Shown here: one piece after another, positions 1 through 9,701 of the stretch | Position numbering within the stretch: position 1 is the stretch's first letter | How the letters are laid out: each line of letters starts with the position of its first letter | Assembly (NCBI GenBank): GCA_003134785.1 | Contig: PLCN01000021.1 | Location: 317,784-381,783, forward strand | From: Spartobacteria bacterium | GTDB lineage: Bacteria; Verrucomicrobiota; Verrucomicrobiia; Chthoniobacterales; UBA10450 | DNA: 64,000 nucleotides | Direction of reading: 5' to 3' | Program-made: the position numbers and the translations under genes | The notes under the pieces: model-generated | Database searches by the model: none | Seen by the model: the letters and a program-made list of their open reading frames with translations, nothing else | Told to the model about the DNA's origin: nothing

Positions 1-792
1 CCCCAGTTTTTCGCCGACCCGTCGGTTGCGGCTATGCTGGCTGAAGCAGGTGGCAATCAAATCGCCCGCGCCGCTCAAACCATAAAACGTTCTCGCGTTT
101 CCCCCCATCGCTGTGCCGAGCCGCAGCAGTTCTGCCAACGATCGGGTAACCAGCGCGGACTTCGAATTGTCGCCGAGCCCAAAGCCGTCGCTGACGCCGG
201 CCGGAATCGCGAAAACATTTTTTAGCGCACCGCCCAACTCAATGCCGATCATCTCATCACTTGAGTAAATGCGGAATCGTTCGCTGCCCAAATGCCGTTG
301 AAGTTCCTCGGCGCATTCCGGCACCGGGCAACCCAGCACCGTGGCTGTCGGCAGATCGCGCGAAACTTCCGCCGCCAGGTTTGGGCCGGAAAGAACAGCG
401 ATCGTGTTCTGTGGAAAAATTTCGCCCAGGATTTCGCTCATCCGCATTCCAGTGCCGTGTTCGATCCCTTTCGTGCAACTGAGAAACACGGACTCGGAAT
501 TTGAGTGCGAAGGTCGAAGTCGATTGGCGACGCAACGCAAGGCAATCGACGGCGTGACGAAAACGATGAGATCGGCCTCCGCACAGTCCGCGATATTGCT
601 CGTGACCTGAATCGAATCCGGAAGTTTCACTCCGGGTAAATAATCGGGATTTTCGCGCGTCGTCCGCAGCTTCTCCGCTCGTGCGACATCATTTCCCCAG
701 AGCGTGATTTCGTTTTCTTGTCGAGACCACAGCACCGCCAGCGCAATGCCCCATCCTCCAGCTCCCACGATTGCAATGCGCCGAATGTTCAT
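1..792 (-). CDS. gpsA: NAD(P)-dependent glycerol-3-phosphate dehydrogenase (3' end cut by window)
   Basis: Reduces dihydroxyacetone phosphate to sn-glycerol 3-phosphate, the backbone for phospholipids, in the cytoplasm. Translating the minus strand from the ATG at 792 gives an uninterrupted frame to base 1. It starts MNIRRIAIVGAGGWGIALAV, a Rossmann GxGxxG at residues 9-14. Further in come a segment reading IELGGALKNVFAIPAGVSDG, which holds the catalytic Lys of the family, and GLSGAGDLIATC. About 264 residues are visible of a usual 330, so only the C-terminus is missing. The ATG overlaps the plsY stop by 4 bases, so the two are probably translationally coupled. The pairing makes sense because PlsY uses the product of GpsA. 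Confidence 0.95.
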   Translation of the reverse strand, partial: MNIRRIAIVGAGGWGIALAVLWSRQENEITLWGNDVARAEKLRTTRENPDYLPGVKLPDSIQVTSNIADCAEADLIVFVTPSIALRCVANRLRPSHSNSESVFLSCTKGIEHGTGMRMSEILGEIFPQNTIAVLSGPNLAAEVSRDLPTATVLGCPVPECAEELQRHLGSERFRIYSSDEMIGIELGGALKNVFAIPAGVSDGFGLGDNSKSALVTRSLAELLRLGTAMGGNARTFYGLSGAGDLIATCFSQHSRNRRVGEKLG

Positions 793-1430
793 TTGCGGGT
801 GAAGCGTTGTTCCGTTCCGCTGCGAAGACGAGAAAAATTCGAGCGGTGTCTCCAGATCACCAGGATTGTCATCACGATGGATAAATAGAGCAGACCAATC
901 CCTTCAACGAGTTTCCACCGCATGAACAAGGCGACCACAATCGGCAAGGATGATGCGGCGACAATCGAGGCCACCGAAACATAACGCGTCGTTTCAAAAA
1001 TGATCAGCCAGACGAGAAAAACCGTTACTACGGCCAATGGCATCAATCCGAAAAGCGCCCCCGCCGAAGTCGCAACTCCCTTCCCGCCTTTAAAGCGAAG
1101 CCAGATCGGAAAGGAATGTCCGGCAACACATGACACCGCGGCAAGTATCCCGAAATATTCCGCGGACGCGTGCGGGAAGGTCAGTCGTTCAGTTACGAAC
1201 AAAATGATGCGGACGACCGCGAAACCCTTAAATGCGTCCGCGAAGAATACCGCGTAGCCCCAGCGTTTTCCCAAAACGCGCAAGACATTTGTCGCCCCGA
1301 TATTTCCGCTGCCTTCCTCCCGGATATCAACACCCGTGATCCGTCCAGCTAAATAGCCGGCGGGAAAGGACCCGAATAAGTAACCTAGAAGAGCGACGGC
1401 CGACGCCAATAGCCACACAGTGCTGATCAT
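789..1430 (-). CDS. plsY: Glycerol-3-phosphate acyltransferase PlsY
   Basis: Membrane acyltransferase that moves the acyl group from acyl-phosphate to glycerol 3-phosphate, giving lysophosphatidate. The 213-residue protein has the normal family length and about five hydrophobic segments. The family signatures are present: EEGSGNIGATNVLRVLGK near residues 38-55, and GHSFPIWLRFKGGKGVATS near 103-121, whose Gly/Lys-rich loop binds phosphate. It lies upstream of gpsA on the same strand with an ATGA overlap, forming a two-gene phospholipid operon. It begins only 19 bases after the end of mnmG, so all three genes could share a transcript. Confidence 0.95.
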   Translation of the reverse strand: MISTVWLLASAVALLGYLFGSFPAGYLAGRITGVDIREEGSGNIGATNVLRVLGKRWGYAVFFADAFKGFAVVRIILFVTERLTFPHASAEYFGILAAVSCVAGHSFPIWLRFKGGKGVATSAGALFGLMPLAVVTVFLVWLIIFETTRYVSVASIVAASSLPIVVALFMRWKLVEGIGLLYLSIVMTILVIWRHRSNFSRLRSGTEQRFTRK

Positions 1431-1449
1431 CTTCTCGCTCTAAGGTAAA

Positions 1450-3330
1450 CTACGCTCCTATTGAAGACGCTGTATATGAGCGCGGTGTGTTCTTCTCCAA
1501 CCATATCGAGATAATCGACAGATCAGCGGGAGTGATCCCGCTGATGCGGCGAGCCTGATCGATCGTACCGGGCCGAAGTGCGGCTAATTTTTGCCGCGTC
1601 TCCCGCCGCAGGCCTCCAATTTCTTCGTAATCTAAATTCTGGGGAATGGGCCGCGCCCCGCCGCGAAATAGTTTTTCATTCTGGCCGGTCTGCCGCTGAA
1701 CATATCCTTCGTATTTTAGTTCAGTTTCGACCAATTCCCATAACTCTGTGGAACCCAACCTGCGGATTTCCGGCGATAACGCTTCGAACCCGAATTCGGG
1801 CATTTTCAAGAGTGCACTTACGCTCTTACCGCCGACCTTGGTTTCACTGATTGCTCGTCGCAACGTTTTGAGCTGCTCCATTTTGTGATTAAGAGCGGAG
1901 TATCTTTCTTGCGGTACGAGCCTGACGTCAAATCCTTTTTGCGTAAGTCTTTGATCGGCATTATCTTGCCTTAAGGACAGTCGATCCTCGGCACGGCTGG
2001 TGAACATTCTATATGGCTCGTCGGTACCATTCGTTGTCAGATCATCGATCAAGACTCCAATGTACGCCTCACGTCGCGAAATAACGAACGATGCGCGCTG
2101 CTGAACTTTCAAGGCGGCGTTTGCCCCAGCAACCAATCCTTGGGCTGCGGCCTCTTCATAACCCGAGGTGCCGTTCACCTGTCCCGCGAAGTAAAGGCCC
2201 TCGACCAGCTTCGTCTCCAGCGTGGAGCGCAATTGGGTGGGGGGGAAATAGTCATATTCGACGGCGTAGCCTGGCCGCATCAATTCCGCGTGTTCCAAGC
2301 CAGGAATTGATCGAATGAATTCTACTTGGACATCGTACGGGAGGCTGGTCGACAATCCATTGACATAAAATTCCTCGGTGTGGCGCCCCTCCGGCTCGAG
2401 AAAGATTTGATGCGATGTCCGGTGAGCAAACTTGACGATCTTATCTTCAATGGAAGGACAATAGCGCGGGCCTATTCCCTCGATGCGCCCGGAATAGAGG
2501 GGCGAGAGGTGCAGGTTTCGGCGGATTATTTCGTGGGTCTCGTCTGTTGTGGACGTAATCCAACAAGGCACTTGTTCCACGTGGAACGGTTCGCTGTTCA
2601 AAGTGAAGAAATCGCCAGGCATGCGAGCGGGCGTCGGCAAAAAGCTAAATCGCGGAGGAGGCCCGTCACCCAGTTGCTTCTCGCAGCGCTCAAAAGCGAT
2701 TGAGCGACTATTAATCCGACACGGCGTGCCCGTTTTGAATCGGCCGACTTGGAAGCCGAGCTGGCGCATTGACCCGCTGAGGTCGGAACTGGTGTCAGCC
2801 ATGCGACCTCCGGGCCGAGAATTTTGACCCACATGGAGCAGGCCTCGGAGGAATGTTCCAGAAGTAATCACCACGCTTTGTCCGGAAACCGCCATCCCTA
2901 TGTCAGTCTCCACGCCCGTAACTCTCGATTGACGATCCGTACACACCTTGGACACAGTCGCTTGTTTAATGTCCAAGCCCGGCGTTCGCTCTAACACCGC
3001 TTTCATGCGAAACTGGTAGGCCTTCTTATCGCATTGCGCGCGAGGCGCGCGAACGCTCGGACCCTTCGTGCGATTCAACATGCGAAACTGAATGCCGGTG
3101 GCATCCGCGTTAGTTCCCATCGCGCCGCCAAGCGCGTCAATTTCTCGAACGATGTGTCCCTTGGCCGAGCCTCCAATCGCGGGATTGCAGGACATCTGGG
3201 CAACGGTGTCGAGATTTTGCGTTAGCAACAATGTCGTGCATCCCAGCCGGACAGCGGCCAAGCCTGCTTCTACGCCGGCATGCCCGCTTCCAACCACAAT
3301 AACGTCGTATTTTTTCGAAAGCGCTTTCAT
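1450..3330 (-). CDS. mnmG: tRNA uridine-5-carboxymethylaminomethyl modification enzyme MnmG (GidA)
   Basis: FAD enzyme that, with MnmE, installs carboxymethylaminomethyl at wobble U34 of several tRNAs. It has 626 residues, which is full length. The N-terminal FAD-binding motif [10 protein letters not shown] is at residues 14-23. The family signature [20 protein letters not shown] follows near 48-67, and a second conserved block containing [17 protein letters not shown] near 380. The C-terminal helical region that contacts MnmE is complete. The ATG at 3330 gives the expected short N-terminus before the Rossmann strand, and plsY starts 19 bases downstream. No partner mnmE is in the window. Confidence 0.96.
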   Translation of the reverse strand: MKALSKKYDVIVVGSGHAGVEAGLAAVRLGCTTLLLTQNLDTVAQMSCNPAIGGSAKGHIVREIDALGGAMGTNADATGIQFRMLNRTKGPSVRAPRAQCDKKAYQFRMKAVLERTPGLDIKQATVSKVCTDRQSRVTGVETDIGMAVSGQSVVITSGTFLRGLLHVGQNSRPGGRMADTSSDLSGSMRQLGFQVGRFKTGTPCRINSRSIAFERCEKQLGDGPPPRFSFLPTPARMPGDFFTLNSEPFHVEQVPCWITSTTDETHEIIRRNLHLSPLYSGRIEGIGPRYCPSIEDKIVKFAHRTSHQIFLEPEGRHTEEFYVNGLSTSLPYDVQVEFIRSIPGLEHAELMRPGYAVEYDYFPPTQLRSTLETKLVEGLYFAGQVNGTSGYEEAAAQGLVAGANAALKVQQRASFVISRREAYIGVLIDDLTTNGTDEPYRMFTSRAEDRLSLRQDNADQRLTQKGFDVRLVPQERYSALNHKMEQLKTLRRAISETKVGGKSVSALLKMPEFGFEALSPEIRRLGSTELWELVETELKYEGYVQRQTGQNEKLFRGGARPIPQNLDYEEIGGLRRETRQKLAALRPGTIDQARRISGITPADLSIISIWLEKNTPRSYTASSIGA

Positions 3331-3387
3331 CTTCCCCGTGGATTTAATCCAATATCCTGCCTGAGGGGTAACGGCGAGTAATCTTAT

Positions 3388-4179
3388 CTACAGCCTATTG
3401 TTTTGCGTAACAGTTTGTATGACAGCTATTTCAGAGTCGTGAGTCGTATTCAGCTGTTCGGCTTCGTGCTCGGCATTCTGAAGTAGTCGAAGGGCAATCC
3501 GACCCAGTATGACAAGGACGGCGGCGGCGCTCGCAAACCCGCCAAGCCAAAAGAGATACTCAATACTCCGTGGGTGAGTCTTGCCGCGAGCCAGGTTAAG
3601 TCCCAATTGGCCCAGCGTGCCAAGATACGAGTAAAGAAACAGACCCGGAGCTTGTCCAATGGCCACCCAGAGCATGCAGGTTCGAAATCGAATTCGAGTG
3701 AGGCCGTAAAGATAATTCAACAGACTGGTGGGAAAAAGCGGGTGTAGTTGGCTGAGAAGGATAATTTTCCAGCCTTCCCTTTCCACGGCCGGCTCCAACG
3801 CCACCAACGTTGGATTGCGCATCAATTTTCGTCTGAGCCATTGCTGGCCGATCCATCGGCTGATGAAAAAAGAAATCGCGGCGCCAATCACGTTACCGAG
3901 AAGCGCAATGAGAAATCCCCACCAGAGACCGAAGAAAAAACCCGCGCCAATACTCAAGACGCCCCCAGGCAGAAGCAGCACGTTACAGCACGCGTAGAGC
4001 AACGGATAACAGACTGCGCTCCACGCTCCCCACTGCATCACGCGTTGCTGGATCGCCGCTAGAATATCAACGAGCGGGAAAATTCGTGAGAGAGAAAAAA
4101 GTGCCATCGCGACGAGGATCAGTCCACTAAGCTGGACAATGATAGCGCGGCGGATCTGGACCATTCGCCAGACACTCAT
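3388..4179 (-). CDS. TVP38/TMEM64 (DedA-related) membrane protein
   Basis: Polytopic inner-membrane protein of the SNARE-associated/VTT family. The biochemical role is not settled; DedA relatives are linked to lipid carrier flipping and membrane homeostasis. The 263-residue protein has about five or six hydrophobic segments. The family core GGVLSIGAGFFFGLWWGF is followed by GNVIGAAISFFISRWIG, the conserved Gly-rich re-entrant region. I chose the ATG at 4179 (MSVWRMVQIRR) because it directly precedes the first membrane segment. An in-frame start at 4260 would add an unlikely Arg-rich leader overlapping the region just downstream of the neighbouring methyltransferase gene. Confidence 0.85.
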   Translation of the reverse strand: MSVWRMVQIRRAIIVQLSGLILVAMALFSLSRIFPLVDILAAIQQRVMQWGAWSAVCYPLLYACCNVLLLPGGVLSIGAGFFFGLWWGFLIALLGNVIGAAISFFISRWIGQQWLRRKLMRNPTLVALEPAVEREGWKIILLSQLHPLFPTSLLNYLYGLTRIRFRTCMLWVAIGQAPGLFLYSYLGTLGQLGLNLARGKTHPRSIEYLFWLGGFASAAAVLVILGRIALRLLQNAEHEAEQLNTTHDSEIAVIQTVTQNNRL

Positions 4180-4410
4180 CGCGTCAAACGTCTCGCGCAA
4201 ATTCGGCCAACTCGACTCTCGTCTCCTATTGCAGGCTTTGACCAGGACTGCGCTCGCCAAAGGATTTCTCGAATGCGAATGTTTTCGGCGGGTCGAGTTC
4301 GCAGATAATCACTCGTTTCTCGGGGCGACGTATCGAACGGGCTTTCTTCACTCTGGGACTCGCGCGCGCTGCGGACGCTCGGCGGCAGCTCAGCCGCCAC
4401 CCGCATTGCT

Positions 4411-5292
4411 TTACTGCGCAACCAGTCCCAAATTCGCGATCGCGACTGCGATCGCCGCGATGTGCGCCGGGTTCGTCCCGCAACATCCGCCAATTAAGCG
4501 CGCTCCTTCCGCCACCATCTCGCGCGCTGATTGCGCGAAACAATCCGGAGCCGTCTGATAAATGAAACGCCCATCGTGATATTTCGGAGAGCCGGCGCTG
4601 GGATACGCGGCGAGGAGGTAATCCGAGGGAACGCGTTGCAGCAATTGCACCATGCCGTGTGGGCCGTTAATGCTCATGCAGTTTACCCCCAACATTTCTG
4701 ACCCGGACACACGCAGCTTTGCAAACGCCTCCACCAACATCATTCCCGACGAGAGCTCGCCTCCAGGTGCGCAGGCGAAAGAACAAATCGCGAGGCCGCC
4801 GTCGACTTCCTGGCGGGCCCGCAAGGCGATCTCCATTTCTTCGAAGTCCATGAAGGTCTCGAAGAAAATCAGATCCGCGCCGCCATCGAGAAGCGCCGTG
4901 ACTTGCTCGCGAAAACATTGGGCGCGATCGATCCCTCGAGCCGCTGCTTCATCCCCGCTGATACCGAGAGGCCCCACGCTGCCGGCGACATAAACATCTT
5001 TGCCTTTGGCGGCCTTGGCTGCGATTTGAGCGGCGGCGCGATTGATTTCCGCGACGCGTCCTTCGAACCCGAATCTTTCCAAGCGTACCGCGTTGGCGCC
5101 AAACGTATTCGTCTCAATCACTCGCGCGCCAGCGCCAATATATTGCTCATGGATCTTTTCGATTCGATCCGGTTCCGACACGCAAAGTTCCTCGAAGCAA
5201 CGCCCGAGAGGAATCCCCTCCTCGATCAGCAAAGTTCCGATCGCGCCATCTCCACAGAGCACCCGCGTTTGCAGCTCGTCGAGCAAGTCCAT
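4411..5292 (-). CDS. Homocysteine S-methyltransferase (MetH N-domain / BHMT family)
   Basis: Transfers a methyl group to homocysteine to form methionine. The 293-residue protein is a stand-alone zinc-binding TIM barrel like the first module of MetH. It carries DGAIGTLL near the N-terminus, ETNTFGANAVRL, and the zinc ligands as GVNC near residue 205 and GGCCGTNPAHI near 270. No folate, cobalamin or activation domain follows, so the methyl donor could be S-methylmethionine, betaine, or a separate corrinoid partner. The ATG at 5292 (MDLLDELQTRVLCGDGAIG) fits the family N-terminus better than the upstream ATG at 5340. Confidence 0.88.
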   Translation of the reverse strand: MDLLDELQTRVLCGDGAIGTLLIEEGIPLGRCFEELCVSEPDRIEKIHEQYIGAGARVIETNTFGANAVRLERFGFEGRVAEINRAAAQIAAKAAKGKDVYVAGSVGPLGISGDEAAARGIDRAQCFREQVTALLDGGADLIFFETFMDFEEMEIALRARQEVDGGLAICSFACAPGGELSSGMMLVEAFAKLRVSGSEMLGVNCMSINGPHGMVQLLQRVPSDYLLAAYPSAGSPKYHDGRFIYQTAPDCFAQSAREMVAEGARLIGGCCGTNPAHIAAIAVAIANLGLVAQ

Positions 5293-5355
5293 CGAAGTGC
5301 GATTACGCTCAGCTCGTGCCGCGGTCAAACTTGCCGCCAAGCTGTCTCGTCGAAA

Positions 5356-6192
5356 TTACTTCGGACAAATTGCAAAAACGCGAGCTGGAAATCCGGAGCC
5401 GCCCTTCGGTTTCGGAAAACTTACGATGACGAGACCGCCTGTTTCCGGCACTTGATCCAGGTTTGCCAGCAGCTCGATCTGATAATGATTGGTCCTCAAG
5501 ATGTACGTCTCCAGCGTTGCGTCGTCCTTTGACGCGGCGATTCCTGGATCGGTGTCGGTTGTTTCGTGGCCCGAGGCCGTGATCTTGCGCTCCTCATAAA
5601 GATATTTCAGCGCTGCCATGGTCCAGCCGGGATAATGTGCCACGCCCGTGCCGTCTTTGTTCTCCATCGCGGCGCCGTCGGGCCAACGCTTCGACCAATC
5701 GGTGCGCATCGCGACGAACGCTCCCATGGGAATCGTGCCGTGCTCCGACTCCCATTTTTTCACGCGCTCCAGAGAGAGTGTGTAATCGGGATTCTTCGCC
5801 GCCTCGGCGTGAACGTCGATCACGACCAACGGCAACACCATCTCCTCAAGCGGAATCTGATCCACGGTTCGCAAGCCGCGAACGAAATGCGCTGGGGGAT
5901 CAACATGCGTGCCCCATTGCCCAACATGCGTGTAACTCTCCGCGAAAAAACCATCCCCGATCGTTCCTCGACCTTTCTCGTACCAATAAACTGTTTCCCT
6001 TTTTTCGTCCGGAAATCCGTGCCAATGCGGAATGCCCGGAGCAAACGCATGCGTCAGATCGACAAACCTTTTCTGTGCGAGGATCTTTTGGATTTGCAGA
6101 AGCGTGGGCTCTGTCAGGAGATCCCCAGCCACTAGAAAAGTCAGGCCGCCCAGTCCCACCATTCCGCTGACCACAATCCGGGCGACTCGCAT
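5356..6192 (-). CDS. Cyclase family protein (kynurenine formamidase-like metal hydrolase), exported
   Basis: Metal-dependent hydrolase of the cyclase/arylformamidase superfamily; the substrate is unknown. The 278-residue protein has a hydrophobic N-terminus (MRVARIVVSGMVGLGGLTFL) that looks like a signal peptide or anchor, followed by VDLTHAFAPGIPHW. The family metal-binding signature GTHVDPPAHF lies near residue 95. Other conserved elements are VVIDVHAEA and the C-terminal ETGGLVIVSFPKPKGGSG. It lies upstream of the homocysteine methyltransferase on the same strand, 63 bases away, but no pathway link is evident. The 220 bases upstream of it, before the divergent methyltransferase gene, hold no gene. 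Confidence 0.85.
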   Translation of the reverse strand: MRVARIVVSGMVGLGGLTFLVAGDLLTEPTLLQIQKILAQKRFVDLTHAFAPGIPHWHGFPDEKRETVYWYEKGRGTIGDGFFAESYTHVGQWGTHVDPPAHFVRGLRTVDQIPLEEMVLPLVVIDVHAEAAKNPDYTLSLERVKKWESEHGTIPMGAFVAMRTDWSKRWPDGAAMENKDGTGVAHYPGWTMAALKYLYEERKITASGHETTDTDPGIAASKDDATLETYILRTNHYQIELLANLDQVPETGGLVIVSFPKPKGGSGFPARVFAICPK

Positions 6193-6416
6193 TGCCGCTT
6201 GTTAAACGATCGCTCAACAAGAATCCAACAAGTTCGAATAAGGCCCAACACTTTTCGTCTGGTTCAGCTCCAACAGATTTGTGGCGACGCGCGCGTAGTG
6301 TTATCAACAGGTCGTTGGTGCGACAGCGTCAGAGGTGAAATTACGAGTCCTGAGGGGTTGTTCGCAGCGATATGAATAAGAACTGGGGTTTAGAGAAAAA
6401 CTAATTCATCAAGAAG

Positions 6417-7190
6417 GTGTTAAGAACTCTGCCAACTGACTCCACCGCGATGTCGCCAAAGACCAGCTTTCCTCTCAGCCCAAGTGTGCCCGTGAAGCCA
6501 CTCAAGGTTGCGATAGCGAGCGAGAAAAACGAAAAACCCGATATATCCGCGGACAGCTTATTTGAGCACTTCGCTTGGCTTTATATTTTCTGCCGCGAGA
6601 GACTTTTCCGTGACGACACCGAGCGCATGATTCGAGCGGTTTGGCCAAATGGAAAACCGAATCCCGGCGAAGAACTAATCGAGCTTGGATGCGGACCAGG
6701 TTTTTATTCCTGTGGGTTGGCCGAGAGATTTCGTGAAATCAATGTTCTCGGAGTTGATCGTTCTCCGAGCCAGCTAACCTGGGCACGCGAAAAAGCTCGG
6801 GCGTTGGCCCTTAATAATTGCCGCTTCCAAAGCGACAACGTTTTGGATCTGTCACACGCGGATAATAGCTTCGACGTCTTGATCGCGTCGCGGCTCTTTA
6901 CCGTTCTGCCTGATCGCGCACACGCGGTTGCGGAGATGTATCGCGCTCTTCGTCCGGGAGGCCGCTGTTTCATCGCGGAACCCCGCTATGCTTTCTGGGC
7001 GTCGATCCCGCTTTATGCAATGTGGCTGCTCGCTGGAATTACCCATTTTAGGAATGGTTATCGCGAGCCGAGCAAAGCGAGGGTGATGTCGACGCGCGAG
7101 TTGAATCGGCTTTTTTCCACTCAACCGTGGCAGACAATGAAGACATGGCGGGAAGGGCGTTATCAGTACGCCCTCTGTGAAAAGGGTTGA
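6417..7190 (+). CDS. Class I SAM-dependent methyltransferase
   Basis: Probable small-molecule methyltransferase of the UbiE/Methyltransf_11 type. The SAM-binding motif I reads LIELGCGPGFYSCGLAERF around residues 86-104. The acidic residue ending strand 2 is in VLGVDRSPSQL, and motif IV is in SFDVLIASRLFTVLP. The motif LRPGGRCFIAEP marks strand 5. A hydrophobic stretch after residue 190 (FWASIPLYAMWLLAGI) suggests membrane association or a lipid substrate. The frame opens with GTG at 6417, while an ATG at 6450 is equally plausible. The following glycosyltransferase-like and epimerase genes suggest a surface-polysaccharide or glycolipid context. Confidence 0.85.
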   Translation: MLRTLPTDSTAMSPKTSFPLSPSVPVKPLKVAIASEKNEKPDISADSLFEHFAWLYIFCRERLFRDDTERMIRAVWPNGKPNPGEELIELGCGPGFYSCGLAERFREINVLGVDRSPSQLTWAREKARALALNNCRFQSDNVLDLSHADNSFDVLIASRLFTVLPDRAHAVAEMYRALRPGGRCFIAEPRYAFWASIPLYAMWLLAGITHFRNGYREPSKARVMSTRELNRLFSTQPWQTMKTWREGRYQYALCEKG

Positions 7191-7225
7191 CGCGCCCTGC
7201 GTTCAAACGCAGACAGCACGGCTGC

Positions 7226-8005
7226 ATGACTCTCGTTCACCGCGTCCTCGACCTGAGTAAGCTGGCTCAGATTCGAAAAGGACTGTGCGCCCTCGCGGTC
7301 ATGACCAAGGCACCGCGTGCGGGAAAAGTGAAGACCCGTCTGACGCCGCCGCTCACCCCAGAGGAAGCTGCGGCACTGAATATTTGCTTTCTGCGGGACA
7401 CAACAGCGGCAATCGCCGGCGCGGTGAACGACGAACGCGCGCGTGGAATTGCCGTCTATGCGCCGGTCGGCGCCGAAGAAGAATACGAAGGACTTTTGCC
7501 CGATGAATTCATTCTCCTGCCCCAACGCGGTGACGCCTTCGGCGAAAGACTCATCTGCGCGACCGAGGATTTGTTGTCGGTTGGCTTTGAATCAGTTTGT
7601 TTGATCGATTCCGACAGCCCCACGGTCCCGCAGCGTGCCTTCTCCGAAGCCGCGAAGATTCTCTCGGAAAAAGAAGATGCAGTCGTGCTCGGTCCATCCG
7701 ATGACGGCGGATATTATTTGATCGGTCTGAAGAAACTGCATCGGTCCCTTTTCCAAGATATTGATTGGAGCACGGAGCGCGTTTTGGAACAGACGATCGC
7801 GCGCGCGAAAGAGATCGCCCTCGACGTCCATCTCTTGCCGGTTTGGTACGATGTCGACGATCGCGCTACTTTGCGCCGGCTCTGCCGCGAGTTCTTCGCG
7901 GATAACGGAAGTGCGTCCGGCGGATACGCCGCGCCGGTCACCCGTGAGTATTTGTCGAAGCTTTTAAAACGGGAGGGCCGGGATCGGATTTGGCCTAACG
8001 AGTAG
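7226..8005 (+). CDS. DUF2064 / TIGR04282 family nucleotidyl- or glycosyltransferase
   Basis: A GT-A-fold protein of about 259 residues. It begins with the family start LAVMTKAPRAGKVKTRLTPP, which resembles the nucleotide-binding loop of CofC/MobA-like enzymes. The acidic LIDSDSPTVPQ plays the role of the metal-binding DxD region. GPSDDGGYYLIGLKK and DIDWSTERVLEQT are conserved family blocks. The exact substrate is unknown. I prefer the ATG at 7226; a TTG at 7187 would overlap the preceding methyltransferase gene. The epimerase starts 9 bases after its stop, so the three genes look like one transcription unit. Confidence 0.85.
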   Translation: MTLVHRVLDLSKLAQIRKGLCALAVMTKAPRAGKVKTRLTPPLTPEEAAALNICFLRDTTAAIAGAVNDERARGIAVYAPVGAEEEYEGLLPDEFILLPQRGDAFGERLICATEDLLSVGFESVCLIDSDSPTVPQRAFSEAAKILSEKEDAVVLGPSDDGGYYLIGLKKLHRSLFQDIDWSTERVLEQTIARAKEIALDVHLLPVWYDVDDRATLRRLCREFFADNGSASGGYAAPVTREYLSKLLKREGRDRIWPNE

Positions 8006-8013
8006 TTTTGCGC

Positions 8014-9159
8014 ATGGCAACACATCGAAAACGCGCCCTTGTCACTGGCGGAGCGGGGCTGATCGGTTCCCACGTCGCGGATTTGTTGCAGCGCGAAGGA
8101 TGGACGGTTCGCATTCTCGACAACCTCGAGCCGCAAACTCATCGCAACGGCAAACCTGCTTGGATCGCAAACGATGTGGAATTCATCGAGGGCGACCTGC
8201 GCGATCGCGAAACAATGACCGCCGCGCTGGACGAAATCGACGTCGTCTTTCACCAGGCGGCTTACGGCGGTTACATGCCTGAGATCGCGAAGTACGTTCA
8301 CGTTAACAGCTTTGGCACCGCGCAAATGCTCGAGATAATCCGTGAGCAAAAACTGCCGATCAAAAAAATCCTCGTCGCATCTTCGCAAGCAGTTTACAGC
8401 GAAGGCGCGGCGACTTGCCCGGAACATGGTTTGGTTTTCCCTGAGGTCCGGCCGGTTGAGCAACTGCAGGCGGGCGATTGGTCCGTGCACTGTCCGATTT
8501 GCCAGGCAGTCACTGAAAGCACCCCGACTCACGAGCGCGCGCCGGTCGGCGGCGAAACCGTTTATGGCCTAACGAAAGTCGACCAGGAAAAGTTGACCCT
8601 GCTCTGGGGCAAACAGATCGGAATTCCTACGGTCGCATTGCGTTATTCCTGCACCTACGGGCCACGGCAATCGATCTTCAATCCCTACACCGGCGTGATC
8701 GCGATTTTTTGCACGCGGCTGCTCAACAATCTGCCGCCGGTCTTTTACGAGGACGGCGAGCAGACTCGCGATTTCTCATTCGTCGAGGATATCGCGCGCG
8801 CTAACCTGCTCGCCGCGGAGACGGACCGCCTCGATGGTCTGCCCGTAAATGTCGGCAGCGGCCGGGGCGTTAGCATTCGCGAAATAGCCGGACTAATCTC
8901 CGATGCACTCGACATTCGCATCCCGCCGGAAGCGAAAGGTGAATTTCGTCCCGGCGAAATGCGACATCTCACGAGCGGCACCGATCGCATTCGTGCCGCT
9001 GGATATGAACCGCAGGTGGATTTGCCGACGGGCATCGGCCGGTATCTCGACTGGATCCGGCAACAGGGGGACGTGCGCGATTATTTCAGCGAAGCCGCGG
9101 CCATTCTGCGGGACAAAGGTATTGTCCACCGCGCGAAGCCGGCGGGACTCCGCCGATAG
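8014..9159 (+). CDS. NAD-dependent epimerase/dehydratase (extended SDR)
   Basis: Sugar-nucleotide epimerase or dehydratase of about 381 residues. The dinucleotide motif is TGGAGLIGSHVADLL at residues 11-25. The catalytic triad region holds VASSQAVYSEG and VYGLTKVDQEK (YxxxK). Substrate-side blocks are ALRYSCTYGPRQS and RDFSFVEDIARANLLA. A short insertion with CPEHG and CPICQ could bind a metal, which is unusual for an SDR. The sugar is not identifiable from sequence. The start is the ATG at 8014; a TTG at 8008 is in frame. A partly duplicated copy of its last 56 bases occurs at 9702-9757. Confidence 0.88.
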   Translation: MATHRKRALVTGGAGLIGSHVADLLQREGWTVRILDNLEPQTHRNGKPAWIANDVEFIEGDLRDRETMTAALDEIDVVFHQAAYGGYMPEIAKYVHVNSFGTAQMLEIIREQKLPIKKILVASSQAVYSEGAATCPEHGLVFPEVRPVEQLQAGDWSVHCPICQAVTESTPTHERAPVGGETVYGLTKVDQEKLTLLWGKQIGIPTVALRYSCTYGPRQSIFNPYTGVIAIFCTRLLNNLPPVFYEDGEQTRDFSFVEDIARANLLAAETDRLDGLPVNVGSGRGVSIREIAGLISDALDIRIPPEAKGEFRPGEMRHLTSGTDRIRAAGYEPQVDLPTGIGRYLDWIRQQGDVRDYFSEAAAILRDKGIVHRAKPAGLRR

Positions 9160-9179
9160 GCAAGAGCGTTCCCGATCAG

Positions 9180-9620
9180 TTATGGAAACGCCCAGTAGGA
9201 GAGACCTTCCTTCTTGCGATCGCGAAGTTTCCTTTGCAGCGGCGCCCAGCCTTTTTGCCATCAACAATTGGAGATCGTTCATCACCGATTTACAGGAGTC
9301 CACATAGGAATGGCCCAGCAGGCTCGTATCGATCCCGGAAGCCACCTGCTAAGGAGGCTTGAGAAGATCTCGTGGGTGGCGGGGCTCTGCGTAAGTGCGA
9401 CTGAGGTGCCACGCTCGGCGCCGGCGTAGCGGCGATCCGTGGCTTGCGCGAAGTTCTGCGACTTCATCGCGGCGCGTGCTCGCACCAGTGCCTGCTCGGT
9501 TCCGGTCACGATAAACTGGGGGCGGACCAACGGTTGCGGCGATAACCGCGGATTGACCTGGCCCGAGACGGAAACAAGCGCCTCCATTTGCAGCGCCCCG
9601 ATACACGCCGCGGCGACCTA
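9180..9620 (-). pseudogene. Frameshifted remnant of an unidentified protein gene
   Basis: The minus strand reads as one protein only if the frame is shifted twice. From about 9620 to 9340 it gives IGALQMEALVSVSGQ through EIFSSLLSRWLP. After a shift near 9335-9345 it continues GIDTSLLGHSYVDSCKSVM and NDLQLLMAKRLGA. After another shift near 9235-9240 it ends LRDRKKEGLSYWAFP followed by TAA at 9180-9182. The text flows smoothly across both shifts, so this is a decayed gene and not chance coding. I do not recognise the family. The N-terminus also appears to be missing. Confidence 0.6.
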
Positions 9621-9701
9621 GTGCGAGAATGAATGGCGCCGAATCGTTGGGAGGAGGAAGCCTGCTTATATCGAAAAGTCAGCCGGGTGGCCATAAGACT
9701 C

